Source of the DNA: Lysobacter sp. GX 14042
Lineage (GTDB): Bacteria; Pseudomonadota; Gammaproteobacteria; Xanthomonadales; Xanthomonadaceae
Direction of reading: 5' to 3'
Assembly (NCBI RefSeq): GCF_021390425.1
Contig: NZ_JAJUWY010000005.1
Coordinates: forward strand, 62,001-126,000
DNA length: 64,000 nucleotides
The translations under genes and the position numbers were made by a program. Each line of letters starts with the position of its first letter. Positions within the stretch are counted from its first letter, which is position 1. The notes under the pieces are model-generated. The model worked only from the letters and a program-made list of their open reading frames with translations, did not search any database and was not told the origin of the DNA. Below are positions 7,858-17,689 of this stretch, piece by piece.

Positions 7858-9546
7858 TTGATCATCGATTTCCGGAGTGGCGCCTGCCCGCCGCGAATGG
7901 AGGCGGACCTGTGCATCATCGGCGCCGGAGTGGCCGGGTTGGCGATCGCGCGCGAGTTCATCGGCACGCCATTGCAGGTGTGCGTGGTGGAAAGCGGCGG
8001 CCTGCAGGGTACCCGGCGCGACCAGGCGCTCTACGAAGGCGACTCGATCGGCAGCCCGGAACTGGATCCGGCCAGTTGCCGGATGCGCGCGTTCGGCGGC
8101 AGCTGCAACCTGTGGGGCGGCGGATGCGTCCCGCTGGACGGCGTGTCGCCGCGGGACTGGGTCCCGCACAGCGGCTGGCCGCTGTCCCACGCCGAACTGG
8201 TGCCGTACTACCGGCGCGCGTTGTCGTTCTGCGGCCTGGAAGGGCACGAACCGGGCGAGAACGGCTTCCTCTCCCGTCCGGCGACGCCGCTGCTGCCGCT
8301 CGACCCGGAGGTGCTCGTCAACCACGTCACCGCGGACAGTCCGGTCCTCCCGGGCGAGGCGTACCGCCAGGAGCTGGAGCGCGCCGGCAATGTCCGGGTA
8401 CTGCTGCACGCCAACCTGCTGGAACTGGAAGCCGAAGCCGACGGCACGTCGATCCGCGCCGCGCGGCTGGGAACGCTGGACGGGCACGGCGCGCGGGTGC
8501 ATGCACGCCAGTACGTGCTGGCCTGCGGCGGAATCGAGAACGCGCGACTGCTGCTGCTCTCCGACTCGGTGGTGCCCGGCGGGCTGGGCAACCGCCACGA
8601 CCTGGTCGGGCGGTACTTCATGGACCACCCCAGTGGGCGGCTCGGCACCATCCGTACCCGCACTCCGGAAGCCATCTGCCTTGCCACCGGAGCGCCTCCC
8701 ACCACCCGGCCGGGACCCGCTGCGGCGGAAATCTGTCTCTCGCCCCGGATCCAGCACCAGCAGCGGATCCTCGGCGCACGGGTACGGCCGTTCATGGTGG
8801 AGGAAGCGGTTCCCCGCGGCATCCAGGCCCTGCGCCAGCTGCGCGCCACCCTGCGTCCGGCGGGACGGGACGAATCCAGCGCGCTCAGGCAGCGGCTGTC
8901 GACCCGCCGCAACGGTGAGCCCGGCCCGGCCAGCACTGCCCCCGCCCCGCGGGGGCAGCTGCCGATACTGGCGATCCGCACCGTGCTGGGCATCGGCGAC
9001 ATCGGCGCGGCCGCGATCCGTCGCGCCAGCGGCCGCCCTTCGGTGGCCAGCAACCGCGTGGACCTGGTCGGCTTCTTCGAGCAGGCGCCCAATCCGGACA
9101 GCCGCGTCCTCCTGGGCCGCCAGCTCGATGCGCTGGGGCAACGCAAGGTCTGCATCGACTGGCGCCTGGACGAACTCGACCGCCGCACCCACCGGATCGC
9201 CGCCCGCCTGTTCGGCGATGAACTGGCGCGGATCTGTGGAGGCAGCTTCGTGATGGAGCCGTGGCTGGAGGCGGACCACGTCGGCAGCCTGCCGCTGACC
9301 GGCACCGCGCACCACCTGGGCACCACACGGATGGCCGACGATCCGCGGCAGGGCGTGGTGGATCGCGACTGCCGGGTGCACGGGATCGACAACCTCCACA
9401 TCGCCGGCAGTTCGGTGTTCCCCACCGGCGGCTGGGCATTCCCGACCTTCGCCATCATCGCCATGGCGCTGCGCCTGGCGGACCGGCTGCACGGGCAGCT
9501 GGCCGCATCGCCGCTGTCCGCCGCCCGCGAATGTGCCAATGCCTGA
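7858..9546 (+). CDS. GMC-family FAD oxidoreductase
   Basis: 562 residues. The N-terminal dinucleotide fold has CIIGAGVAGLAIA followed by the acidic end of strand two (CVVESGG). FGGSCNLWGGGC and YVLACGGIENARLLL lie in the FAD domain, and the C-terminal GMC_oxred_C block has HHLGTTRM, the proposed catalytic-histidine region, and DNLHIAGSSVFPTGGWAFPT. Such enzymes oxidise alcohols or sugars. The start is a TTG giving MIIDFRSG, the kind of opening seen in relatives (M-I-I/L-D); the ATG at 7897 would remove 13 residues just before the FAD fold. It points away from the sugar transferase across a 187-bp gap, and probably oxidises a sugar or lipid-linked intermediate of that pathway. Confidence 0.85.
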   Translation: MIIDFRSGACPPRMEADLCIIGAGVAGLAIAREFIGTPLQVCVVESGGLQGTRRDQALYEGDSIGSPELDPASCRMRAFGGSCNLWGGGCVPLDGVSPRDWVPHSGWPLSHAELVPYYRRALSFCGLEGHEPGENGFLSRPATPLLPLDPEVLVNHVTADSPVLPGEAYRQELERAGNVRVLLHANLLELEAEADGTSIRAARLGTLDGHGARVHARQYVLACGGIENARLLLLSDSVVPGGLGNRHDLVGRYFMDHPSGRLGTIRTRTPEAICLATGAPPTTRPGPAAAEICLSPRIQHQQRILGARVRPFMVEEAVPRGIQALRQLRATLRPAGRDESSALRQRLSTRRNGEPGPASTAPAPRGQLPILAIRTVLGIGDIGAAAIRRASGRPSVASNRVDLVGFFEQAPNPDSRVLLGRQLDALGQRKVCIDWRLDELDRRTHRIAARLFGDELARICGGSFVMEPWLEADHVGSLPLTGTAHHLGTTRMADDPRQGVVDRDCRVHGIDNLHIAGSSVFPTGGWAFPTFAIIAMALRLADRLHGQLAASPLSAARECANA

Positions 9547-9578
9547 GGAAAACGAACCCGACGCGGCGCGCAAAAACA

Positions 9579-9606
9579 AAGGGCCGATGGAATCTCCATC
9601 GGCCCT
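9579..9606 (-). terminator. Intrinsic terminator after tRNA-Arg (possibly bidirectional)
   Basis: A 13-bp perfect stem (AAGGGCCGATGGA / TCCATCGGCCCTT) with a 2-nt gap in the loop. On the minus strand it is followed by TTGTTTTTGCG, a good U-tract, so it ends the csrA/tRNA-Ser/tRNA-Arg transcripts. On the plus strand the tail is weaker (CATTCTG) but it could also stop the GMC oxidoreductase transcript. Confidence 0.8.
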
Positions 9607-9616
9607 TCATTCTGTA

Positions 9617-9693
9617 TGGCGCGCCCGGAAGGATTCGAACCTCCGACCCCCAAGTTCGTAGCCTGGTGCTCTATCCAGCTGAGCTACGGGCGC
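9617..9693 (-). tRNA. tRNA-Arg (anticodon ACG)
   Basis: 77-nt cloverleaf. The acceptor stem GCGCCCG pairs with CGGGCGC; the D arm is GCTCAGCTGGATAGAGC; the anticodon stem CCAGG/CTTGG encloses loop CTACGAA with anticodon ACG; the T arm is GGAGG-TTCGAAT-CCTTC. Discriminator G and CCA are encoded. It lies 83 bp downstream of tRNA-Ser with a terminator directly after it, so the two tRNAs are probably one transcript. Confidence 0.96.
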
Positions 9694-9776
9694 GTAGTCG
9701 AAAAATTATGACGGTGGATCTGCATTCCGTCAACAGCTTTTTCAGGGCTGGCCGCCTTGCGGGGCGGCGGTACAAC

Positions 9777-9869
9777 TGGCGGAGAGTGAGGGATTCGAAC
9801 CCTCGATAGAGCTATAAACCCTATACTCCCTTAGCAGGGGAGCCCCTTCAGCCACTCGGGCAACTCTCC
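9777..9869 (-). tRNA. tRNA-Ser (anticodon GCT)
   Basis: 93 nt with a long class II variable arm. The acceptor GGAGAGT pairs with ACTCTCC; the anticodon stem CTCCC/GGGAG encloses loop CTGCTAA with anticodon GCT, reading AGC/AGU; the T arm is GAGGG-TTCGAAT-CCCTC. Discriminator G and CCA are encoded. The csrA/tRNA-Ser/tRNA-Arg order is shared with other gammaproteobacteria such as pseudomonads. Confidence 0.96.
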
Positions 9870-9893
9870 GCACGAAACCGTGTGCGGGCGGGA

Positions 9894-9922
9894 AGCATAA
9901 CGGCTCGATCCTGCGCGGTAAA
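9894..9922 (-). promoter_or_regulatory. Probable sigma-70 promoter of the tRNA-Ser/tRNA-Arg transcript
   Basis: On the minus strand TTTACC and TATGCT are separated by 17 bp, ending 24 bp before the tRNA-Ser 5' end. It sits in the short gap after the csrA stop codon, so the tRNAs need not depend on csrA transcription. Confidence 0.6.
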
Positions 9923-9930
9923 CCCTCGAA

Positions 9931-10131
9931 TCAGGACGCGTCCTCGCCGACGTCCGTCGACGGATCCTCGCCGCGCTGGATGCGCTGGTAGATCTCTTCG
10001 CGGTGCACTGCGACGTCCTTCGGGGCGGTGATGCCAATGCGGACCTGGTTGCCCTTGACGCCGAGCACGGTCACGGTCACGGAGTCGCCGATCATCAGGG
10101 TTTCGCCGACGCGACGCGTCAGGATAAGCAT
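9931..10131 (-). CDS. csrA: Carbon storage regulator CsrA
   Basis: 66 residues. [16 protein letters not shown] is the invariant CsrA N-terminus; the RNA-binding residues at strand 1 (Leu4, Arg6/Arg7) and in the later [10 protein letters not shown] segment are present. CsrA is a dimer that binds GGA motifs in mRNA leaders and controls carbon storage, motility and biofilm translation. An AAGGAG ribosome site stands 8 bases before the ATG. The C-terminal tail ([15 protein letters not shown]) is acidic and variable as in other members. It follows alaS, the conserved arrangement. Confidence 0.97.
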   Translation of the reverse strand: MLILTRRVGETLMIGDSVTVTVLGVKGNQVRIGITAPKDVAVHREEIYQRIQRGEDPSTDVGEDAS

Positions 10132-10262
10132 GGGTGTTCTCCTTGGCCGACGCCGGTGGCGCCGGAATATGCGCCCCGGCGTGTGACAGCCACGCCAACT
10201 CCGGGACAAACGCGAAGTGTGATCTCCGCCGGCCAATCCCGGCAAGCGAAGGAAGTCATGGG

Positions 10263-12917
10263 TCAGGCTTGACCCAATTTGCCGGCAACCCAGTCCGGTA
10301 CCCCGGCCAGTGCCGGCGCCAGCGCGGGACTGTCCTCGCCCCCGCCCTGCGCCATGTCGGGACGGCCACCGCCCTTGCCGTTGATCTGCCCCGCCACATG
10401 GGCGAGCAGCTCACCGGCCTTGACCCTGCCCAGCGCCGCACCGCTGACGCCGGCGACCAGGGCGGCCTTGCCCTCGCGCGCGCCGGCCAGGACGATGACG
10501 GCATCGCCGAGCTGTTGCTTGAGCCGGTCCAGGGCCTCACGCAGCGCCTTGGAGTCCAGCCCCTCGACCCGGGCCGCCAGCACCTTGATGCCGCCGATGT
10601 CGACCGCCGAGCCGGCCAGGTCCGCCGTGGCGCCGGATGCCGCGCGGGCCTTCAGGGCTTCCAGCTCGCGCTCCAGCGCCTTCTGCCGCTCCAGCACGGT
10701 ACGGAGCTTGTCGGCGAGCTCGGATGGTGTGCCGCCAAGCAGGCGCGCGGCCTCGGCCAGGCGCGCTTCCTCCCTGGCCACGTGGTCGAGCGCGCCCTGC
10801 CCGGTCACCGCCTCGATCCGGCGCACCCCGGCGGACACGCCGCCCTCGGACAGGATCTTGAACAGCCCGATGTCGCCGGTGCGCGCCACGTGGGTGCCGC
10901 CACACAGCTCGGTGGACGCCCCGCCCATGCGCAGCACGCGGACCTGATCGCCGTACTTCTCGCCGAACAGGGCGAGCGCGCCGAAGTCCAGCGCCTCGCG
11001 CATGCCCATGTGGCGGACCTCGGTCGGGTGGTTGGCGCGGATCTCGGCGTTGACCTGCTGCTCAATCGCGGCGAGCTCGGCGGTGGTCACCGGCCGCTCG
11101 TGGGCGAAGTCGAAGCGCAGCCGGTCGGGCGCGACCAGCGAACCCTTCTGCACCACGCCCTCGCCCAGCATCCTGCGCAGCACCGCGTGCAACAGGTGGG
11201 TCGCGGAATGGTTGAGCACGGTGGCGTTGCGCCGCCCGCCCTGCACCCGGCCGGCCACCCGTTCGCCACGGCGCAAGGTGCCCGACTCCAGCCGGCCCAG
11301 GTGGCCATGGAACTGCCCGGCGAACCTGCGCGTGTCGTCGACCACGAAGCGGCTGCCCTGGCCCTCGAGCACGCCGGCATCGCCGACCTGCCCGCCGCCT
11401 TCGGCATAGAACGGAGTGCGGTCCAGGATCACCACCGCCCCGGCGCCGGCCTCCAGCTGTTCGACCGGGCGACCGTCCTGCAGCAGGGCCAGCACCTCCA
11501 GTCCGTCGGAATCGAGCGCCTCGTAGCCCAGGAATTCGGTCGCCGGCAGCTGCGCGGCCAGTTCCGCCGGCATCGCGGCGGCGTTGCCGAACTTGCCGGC
11601 GGCGCGCGCGGTCTCGCGCTGCTGCTCCATGGCCGTCTCGAAGCCGGCCACGTCGACCTCCAGCCCGCGCTCGCGCGCGATGTCCTGGGTCAGGTCCAGC
11701 GGGAAGCCATAGGTGTCATACAGGCGGAACGCGTCCGCGCCGGGGATCGCGCCGGTGGAGCGCGCCGCGACCTCGTCGAAGATGCGCATTCCCGAGTCCA
11801 GGGTCTCGGCGAAGCGTTCCTCCTCGGCCTTGAGGGTGCGCTCGATGAAGTCGCGCTTCTGGCCCAGCTCGGGATAGGCCTCGCCCATCACCTCGACCAG
11901 CGGCTCGACCATGCGGTGGAAGAACGGCTGCTTCTGGCCCAGCATCCAGCCGTGGCGCAGCGCCCGGCGGATGATCCGGCGCATGACGTAGCCGCGGCCC
12001 TCGTTGGAGGGCAGCACGCCGTCGATGACCAGGAAGGCGCAGGCCCGGATGTGGTCGGAGATTACCCGCAGCGACTTGTCGTCCAGGTCGGTGGTGCCGG
12101 TCAGCGCGGCCGCCTCGGCGATCAGGCGCTGGAAGATGTCGATCTCGTAGTTGCCATGCCGGCCCTGCAGCACCGCGGCGATGCGCTCCAGGCCCATGCC
12201 GGTGTCCACGCAGGGCGCCGGCAGCGGCAGCATCGTGCCGTCGGGCTGGCGGTCGAACTGCATGAACACCAGGTTCCAGATCTCGATGAAGCGGTCGCCG
12301 TCCTCGTCCGGCGAACCCGGGGGGCCGCCGAAGTACTGCTCGCCGTGGTCGTAGAAGATCTCGCTGCACGGCCCGCAGGGGCCGGTGTCGGCCATCTGCC
12401 AGAAGTTGTCCGAGGCATACGGCGCGCCGCCGTTGTCGCCGATGCGGATGATCCGCTCCTCGGGCACGCCGATCCGGTCGCGCCAGATCGCGTAGGCCTC
12501 GTCGTCGGTCTGGTAGACGGTGACCGTCAGCCGCTCGGCCGGCAGGCCCCAGACCCGGGTGAGCAGCTCCCAGGACCAGCGGATCGCCTCTTCCTTGAAG
12601 TAGTCGCCGAACGACCAGTTGCCGAGCATCTCGAAGAAGGTGTGGTGGCGCGCGGTGTAGCCGACCTGGTCGAGGTCGTTGTGCTTGCCGCCGGCACGCA
12701 GGCAGCGCTGGACGTCGACCGCGCGCACGTAACCGGGCTTCTCGCTGCCCAGGAACACGTTCTTGAACTGCACCATTCCGGAGTTGGTGAACAGCAGGGT
12801 CGGATCGTTGGCCGGTACCAGCGGCGCGGACGGCACGACGGTGTGGCCGCGCTCGCGGAAGAACTCGAGAAAGTCGCGACGGATTTCAGCGGTGCTGCGG
12901 AACGAAGGTGTATTCAT
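10263..12917 (-). CDS. alaS: Alanyl-tRNA synthetase
   Basis: 884 residues, full length. The class II catalytic core at the N-terminus includes [21 protein letters not shown] and GRGYVMRR. The editing domain has [11 protein letters not shown] (HxxxH zinc ligands) and the CGGTH motif, and the C-Ala domain follows with [15 protein letters not shown] near the end. It charges tRNA-Ala and hydrolyses mischarged Ser/Gly-tRNA-Ala. The start [13 protein letters not shown] matches the family; a short in-frame upstream extension reads through the leader hairpin and is unlikely. It stands between recX and csrA. Confidence 0.97.
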   Translation of the reverse strand: MNTPSFRSTAEIRRDFLEFFRERGHTVVPSAPLVPANDPTLLFTNSGMVQFKNVFLGSEKPGYVRAVDVQRCLRAGGKHNDLDQVGYTARHHTFFEMLGNWSFGDYFKEEAIRWSWELLTRVWGLPAERLTVTVYQTDDEAYAIWRDRIGVPEERIIRIGDNGGAPYASDNFWQMADTGPCGPCSEIFYDHGEQYFGGPPGSPDEDGDRFIEIWNLVFMQFDRQPDGTMLPLPAPCVDTGMGLERIAAVLQGRHGNYEIDIFQRLIAEAAALTGTTDLDDKSLRVISDHIRACAFLVIDGVLPSNEGRGYVMRRIIRRALRHGWMLGQKQPFFHRMVEPLVEVMGEAYPELGQKRDFIERTLKAEEERFAETLDSGMRIFDEVAARSTGAIPGADAFRLYDTYGFPLDLTQDIARERGLEVDVAGFETAMEQQRETARAAGKFGNAAAMPAELAAQLPATEFLGYEALDSDGLEVLALLQDGRPVEQLEAGAGAVVILDRTPFYAEGGGQVGDAGVLEGQGSRFVVDDTRRFAGQFHGHLGRLESGTLRRGERVAGRVQGGRRNATVLNHSATHLLHAVLRRMLGEGVVQKGSLVAPDRLRFDFAHERPVTTAELAAIEQQVNAEIRANHPTEVRHMGMREALDFGALALFGEKYGDQVRVLRMGGASTELCGGTHVARTGDIGLFKILSEGGVSAGVRRIEAVTGQGALDHVAREEARLAEAARLLGGTPSELADKLRTVLERQKALERELEALKARAASGATADLAGSAVDIGGIKVLAARVEGLDSKALREALDRLKQQLGDAVIVLAGAREGKAALVAGVSGAALGRVKAGELLAHVAGQINGKGGGRPDMAQGGGEDSPALAPALAGVPDWVAGKLGQA

Positions 12918-12944
12918 CGAGGCTGTGCCGGGAACAGGACAAAG

Positions 12945-12966
12945 CCCCCGCAAAAGGGTGCGGAGG
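12945..12966 (-). terminator. Hairpin between recX and alaS: terminator or alaS attenuator
   Basis: An 8-bp stem (CCTCCGCA / TGCGGGGG, one G-T pair) around CCCTTT, followed on the minus strand by CTTTGTCC. It ends only 28 bp before the alaS start, so it either ends the recX transcript or forms in the alaS leader. The T-tract is weak and no separate alaS promoter is obvious in this gap. Confidence 0.4.
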
Positions 12967-13067
12967 CAATCGGCCTAGCGTATCAGGGGCAGGGCCGCAG
13001 AGGCGACGGTCCGGGTCCGCCCTGGCGGGAACCCGGGTGGCCGTTCAGCGTAACGGCGCGGGAGCGC

Positions 13068-13595
13068 TCACCACTCGTCATCCAGCCGCGTGACCCGCCG
13101 GATCAGTTCACCGGGAAAGCCGCGGCGGGCGAGCAGGTCGGCGGCCTTGCGCCGCCGCACCGGGTCGAGTTCAAAACCTTCGCCGTGGCGCCTGCGCGCC
13201 AGCTCGCGGGCGTTCTCCAGCCAGTCGACCTCGCAGCCTTCCATCGCGGCCTCGACCATCGCGGTGTCCAGGCCATGGGTCCCGAGCTCGGCGCGGATGT
13301 GGTACGGGCCGTAACCGCCCATTGCACGCTGGCGCACCAGGCTTTCGGCGAACCGGGCATCGTCCTGCCAGCCTGCCTCGGCCAGGCGCTGGACCGCCGC
13401 CTCGGCCTCGGCCGGCTCCACGCCGCGGGCCGCGAGCTTGCGCCCGAGCTCCCGGCGTGAATGCTCACGCCGGACCAGCAACCCCAGCGCACGTTGCACC
13501 GGGGTCTGCGGCGGGCGCCTGCTCCGGCGCGGGGTGGCCGCGGCGGAGCCGTCCTCGAACAGCCCGCCGCCCTGCTCCGCGTCATCCCCGGTCAC
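13068..13595 (-). CDS. recX: Regulatory protein RecX
   Basis: 175 residues. The RecX three-helix repeats are visible: [19 protein letters not shown], then [18 protein letters not shown], then [14 protein letters not shown]. RecX caps and destabilises RecA filaments and reduces RecA activity. The start used is a GTG with no strong ribosome site, 44 bp after recA, so translation probably depends on recA read-through. The first 25 residues are low-complexity and the true start may be further in. The recA-recX order is conserved. Confidence 0.92.
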   Translation of the reverse strand: MTGDDAEQGGGLFEDGSAAATPRRSRRPPQTPVQRALGLLVRREHSRRELGRKLAARGVEPAEAEAAVQRLAEAGWQDDARFAESLVRQRAMGGYGPYHIRAELGTHGLDTAMVEAAMEGCEVDWLENARELARRRHGEGFELDPVRRRKAADLLARRGFPGELIRRVTRLDDEW

Positions 13596-13639
13596 GCCCG
13601 GCCACCGGACGGGTCCGCGCGGGAGTACCGCCCCGCCAC

Positions 13640-14683
<1,044 letters not shown>

Positions 14684-14843
14684 CGTGGCTGTTCCTCAGG
14701 TCCGGGTATGTGGATGTGGTGAAGCATGGGGGCAGCCGGTCGCACGGATTGCGACGGTGCGTGTGGTCACTGTGGCGGCCATGCCGGGGCAGGCCCATCG
14801 GCGGCGGCGCGGGAGGACGGTGGGAAAACTCCGCACCATGTCA

Positions 14844-15494
14844 TCAGCCCCGCCGGACCAGGCCGCAGTACAGGCCTTCGATGGCGAAATCCTGGTCCGG
14901 GCCGACCTCGATCGGCGCGTAATCGGGATTGCGCGGCAGCAGGCGGATGCAATCCTTGCCGAGCTTCAGCAGCTTGACGGTGATCTCCTCGTCCACCCGC
15001 GCCACGACGATCTGCCCGGAACGGGCCTCGCTGGTGCGGTGCACGCCGATCATGTCGCCGTCGAAGATGCCCTCGTCGCGCATCGAGTCGCCCTGCACCT
15101 TCAGCAGGTAATCGGGCGACGGAAAGAAGATGTTGCGGTCGAGGAGGACGTAGTCGTCCACTTCCGGGCCCGCGCCGGAACCGATCGGCAGGCCGGCCGC
15201 GACCCGGCCCAGCACCGGCAGGCGCAGGGCATCGGCGCGCTCGCGTGCCGCCGTGGCGTCCCCGCTTCCGTCGATCCCGGCGGGCGGGCACAGCAGCCGG
15301 ATCCCGCGCGCCTTGCCCGGGATCCGCTCGATCGCCCCGGCCTGCTCCAGCGCCTCCAGGTGGTACTGCGCCGCACGCACGCTGGCAAAGCCCATGGCCC
15401 GCGCGATCTCGGTCTGGGACGGGGGTATGCCGTCGGCCGCGATGCGCTCGGCGATGTGGGCGAGGATGGCGGACTGGGTTTCGGTAAGTTCCAT
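14844..15494 (-). CDS. lexA: SOS repressor LexA
   Basis: 216 residues. The winged-helix DNA-binding domain (1-68) contains TETQSAILAHIAERI and SQTEIARAMGFASVRAAQYH. The cleavage site is Ala100-Gly101 (GRVAAGLP), and the self-cleaving serine/lysine pair is Ser137 (QGDSMRDEGI) and Lys174 (EEITVKLL). It represses DNA-damage genes until activated RecA promotes cleavage. The N-terminus matches xanthomonad LexA, which fixes the ATG at 15494 even though there is no ribosome binding site: the operator runs right up to the ATG. Confidence 0.97.
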   Translation of the reverse strand: MELTETQSAILAHIAERIAADGIPPSQTEIARAMGFASVRAAQYHLEALEQAGAIERIPGKARGIRLLCPPAGIDGSGDATAARERADALRLPVLGRVAAGLPIGSGAGPEVDDYVLLDRNIFFPSPDYLLKVQGDSMRDEGIFDGDMIGVHRTSEARSGQIVVARVDEEITVKLLKLGKDCIRLLPRNPDYAPIEVGPDQDFAIEGLYCGLVRRG

Positions 15495-15512
15495 TAGTAG
15501 CAATGCTACCAA
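15494..15512 (-). promoter_or_regulatory. LexA operator overlapping the lexA start codon
   Basis: A 19-bp near-palindrome, TTGGTAGC-ATT-GCTACTAA on the lexA strand. It is unlike the enteric SOS box and fits the TTAG-N6-TACTA type described for Xanthomonas LexA. Its last A is the A of the ATG and it covers the probable -10 element, so LexA would block its own promoter. Confidence 0.8.
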
Positions 15513-15531
15513 TGGCAACAATGCGGCGCAA
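15503..15531 (-). promoter_or_regulatory. Probable lexA promoter giving a leaderless or near-leaderless mRNA
   Basis: On the minus strand TTGCGC and TAGCAT are separated by 17 bp. Transcription would begin about 7 bases later, at or next to the lexA ATG. It starts within 10 bp of the cinA stop codon. Confidence 0.5.
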
Positions 15532-15537
15532 TGCGCG

Positions 15538-16038
15538 TTACGTCGCCAGCTCCAGCAATCCGTGCAACGCCGCCTCCACGGTCTGCCGCCGGACCTGCTC
15601 GCGGTCGCCGTCGAAGTGGAACACCACTGCGGTCGGGTAGCCGCCACGACGCTTCCAGGCAATCCAGACGGTGCCGACCGGCTTGTCCTCGGTGCCGCCG
15701 CCGGGACCGGCGATCCCGGTCACCGCCACCGCCAGGCTGGCACCGGAATGCACCAGCGCCCCGGAGACCATCTCGATCGCGGTCTCGCGGCTCACCGCAC
15801 CGTGCTCTTCCAGCGTCGCCTGCTGGACCCCCAGCAACGCCTGCTTGGCCTCGTAGCTGTATGCCGCCAGGCCGCATTCGAACCAGCTCGACGAGCCGGG
15901 CACGTCGGTCAGCGCCTTGGAGATCCAGCCACCGGTGCAGCTCTCGGCAGTGGCCAGCCGATGGTGCTGGCGCTGCACCGCCGTTCCGACGCGGGTGGCC
16001 AGTTCCTCCAGGGCCTCGTCACTGATGTGCTTGCTCAT
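15538..16038 (-). CDS. CinA C-terminal-domain protein, nicotinamide-nucleotide amidase (PncC type)
   Basis: 166 residues, a stand-alone CinA C-terminal domain. TAESCTGGWISKALTDVPGS carries the nucleophilic serine, and VTGIAGPGGGTEDKPVGTVW is the second signature. In several bacteria this domain deamidates nicotinamide mononucleotide to nicotinic acid mononucleotide in NAD recycling. It precedes lexA on the same strand with 43 bp between them, an arrangement also seen next to recA in other proteobacteria. The start is the ATG at 16038. Confidence 0.92.
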   Translation of the reverse strand: MSKHISDEALEELATRVGTAVQRQHHRLATAESCTGGWISKALTDVPGSSSWFECGLAAYSYEAKQALLGVQQATLEEHGAVSRETAIEMVSGALVHSGASLAVAVTGIAGPGGGTEDKPVGTVWIAWKRRGGYPTAVVFHFDGDREQVRRQTVEAALHGLLELAT

Positions 16039-16123
16039 CGGTGGACTATAGCGTGCGATCCACCCCGGCCGGTTGCGACGGTGGGACAATGCACCGCCAT
16101 CGCCCCTGCAGGACTCCACCAGC

Positions 16124-17566
16124 GTGACTCCCGATACTTCCCCCGGTTCCGCCACCGCAGCCGCGGTCGACCCACTGGCCGCGCGCTGGCGGGAACTCCT
16201 GGCGGCGGCCGGGACGGACGTGGCCGGGCTGCTCGACCGGGTATGCGGGGCCGCGTTGCCGGAGATGGCCGACCACTTCTATGGCGGCATGCTGGCCGAC
16301 CCGCGCGCGAGCCGCTACCTGTCGGTGGAGAAGGTGCGCGACCGGCTCAAGCCGTCGATGCAGCGCTGGCTGCGGGAGGTGCTGTCGGCCGCTCCCGGCG
16401 ATGTCGATGCCCTGGTCGCGACCCAGAAGGTCGTCGGCGACGTGCACGCGCGCATCGGGGTCCCGGTCGACCTGGTGAGCCGTGGCGCGCGGGAACTCAA
16501 GGGCCGGCTCTACCACCATATCGAGCGCCTGGCGACCGACCCGGAACAGGCGCTGCGGGCGACCACCTGCGTGAGCCACTCGGTGGACCTGGCGCTGGAG
16601 TTCATGACCCAGGCCTATGTGAGCGCGCGCGAGCGTTCCAGCGCGATCGACGCGTCCTACCGGCTGTTCTCGCTGGTGCAGAACATCAGCACCGAGCGCG
16701 AGCGCCAGCGGGCCCTGCTGCTGGACTGGGAAAACGCCCTGCTGTACGCCGTCGCCGGGCGCGCGGTACCGGCGATCGCCGAGTGCGGCATCCGCCGCTC
16801 CGAGTTCGGCCTGTGGTTCACCCACAAGGGACTGCCCAGCTTCGGCGAGACCGCCGAGACCCGGGAGATCACCAGCCTGATGGCGGAGGTGGACGCCGAG
16901 CTCACCGCCCGGCTGCCCGACGTCGACGACCCCCAGCGGCGCCAGGACATGCTGCGGCAGGTCCGCGCCATCGTCGGCCGGATCCGCGCGGTCATGGGGC
17001 TGCTGTTCGAGAACATCGGCGACCTGGAGGCCGGCCGCGACGCCCTGACCAGCCTGCTCAACCGCCGCTTCCTGCCCACCGTGCTGCGGCGGGAGATCGA
17101 GCACAAGCGCCGCAGCGGCGACGACTTCGCGCTGCTGCTGCTCGACCTGGACCACTTCAAGCCGATCAACGACCGCTACGGCCACGAGGCCGGCGACCGC
17201 GCCCTGCACCATCTGGCGACGGTGCTGACCCAGAGCACCCGCGGCAGCGACTACCTGTTCCGCTATGGCGGCGAGGAATTCGTGGTGGTACTCGGCTCGG
17301 TGAACCAGCAGCAGGCGCTGGCAATCGCCGAGAACCTGCGCCAGCGCATCGCCGCCTCGCCCGCGGCCCTGCCCGACGGCAACTCGCTGCCGCTGACCGC
17401 CAGCATCGGCGTGGCCATGCACGACGGGCATCCCGACTACGAGCGCATGCTCGCGCGCGCCGACGCGGCGATGTACCACGCCAAGCGCACCGGTCGCGAC
17501 CGCGTGGTGCTCGCCGAGGATTCGCTCCCAGAGCCTCCCGGCGCGCAATCCCCGCCTCCGCACTGA
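16124..17566 (+). CDS. Globin-coupled diguanylate cyclase (DosC-like oxygen sensor)
   Basis: 480 residues. Residues 15-160 form a sensor globin; His108 in VVGDVHARIGVP is the probable heme-binding proximal histidine. A middle helical region (about 165-300) links it to a C-terminal GGDEF domain with GGEEF near 382-386, LDLDHFKPINDRYGHEAGD and ASIGVA. RGSD lies exactly five residues before GGEEF, which is the inhibitory I-site. Such proteins make cyclic di-GMP from two GTP in response to bound oxygen and steer the cell toward biofilm. I chose the GTG at 16124 (AGGA upstream); a TTG- or ATG-initiated extension of 17 residues is possible. It is divergent from cinA. Confidence 0.9.
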   Translation: MTPDTSPGSATAAAVDPLAARWRELLAAAGTDVAGLLDRVCGAALPEMADHFYGGMLADPRASRYLSVEKVRDRLKPSMQRWLREVLSAAPGDVDALVATQKVVGDVHARIGVPVDLVSRGARELKGRLYHHIERLATDPEQALRATTCVSHSVDLALEFMTQAYVSARERSSAIDASYRLFSLVQNISTERERQRALLLDWENALLYAVAGRAVPAIAECGIRRSEFGLWFTHKGLPSFGETAETREITSLMAEVDAELTARLPDVDDPQRRQDMLRQVRAIVGRIRAVMGLLFENIGDLEAGRDALTSLLNRRFLPTVLRREIEHKRRSGDDFALLLLDLDHFKPINDRYGHEAGDRALHHLATVLTQSTRGSDYLFRYGGEEFVVVLGSVNQQQALAIAENLRQRIAASPAALPDGNSLPLTASIGVAMHDGHPDYERMLARADAAMYHAKRTGRDRVVLAEDSLPEPPGAQSPPPH

Positions 17567-17689
17567 GTCAGGTCCGGAAACGGGAGGCCGGTTGGCCGCG
17601 CCCCGGCGGGCGCTGGCCCTCGCCCGGCTCCGCCTGCGTTGTTCCCCGGAGACGATCGCCTGTGGGCGGTGACGGGAGCCAGCGCAGCC

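Noticed and set aside
6625..9579. 984-codon minus-strand frame
   Set aside because: It overlaps the sugar transferase in another frame and the antisense of the GMC gene; composition is non-protein-like.
10134..13460. 1108-codon plus-strand frame opposite alaS and recX
   Set aside because: Antisense shadow of alaS; His/Gln/Gly/Arg-rich with no recognisable fold.
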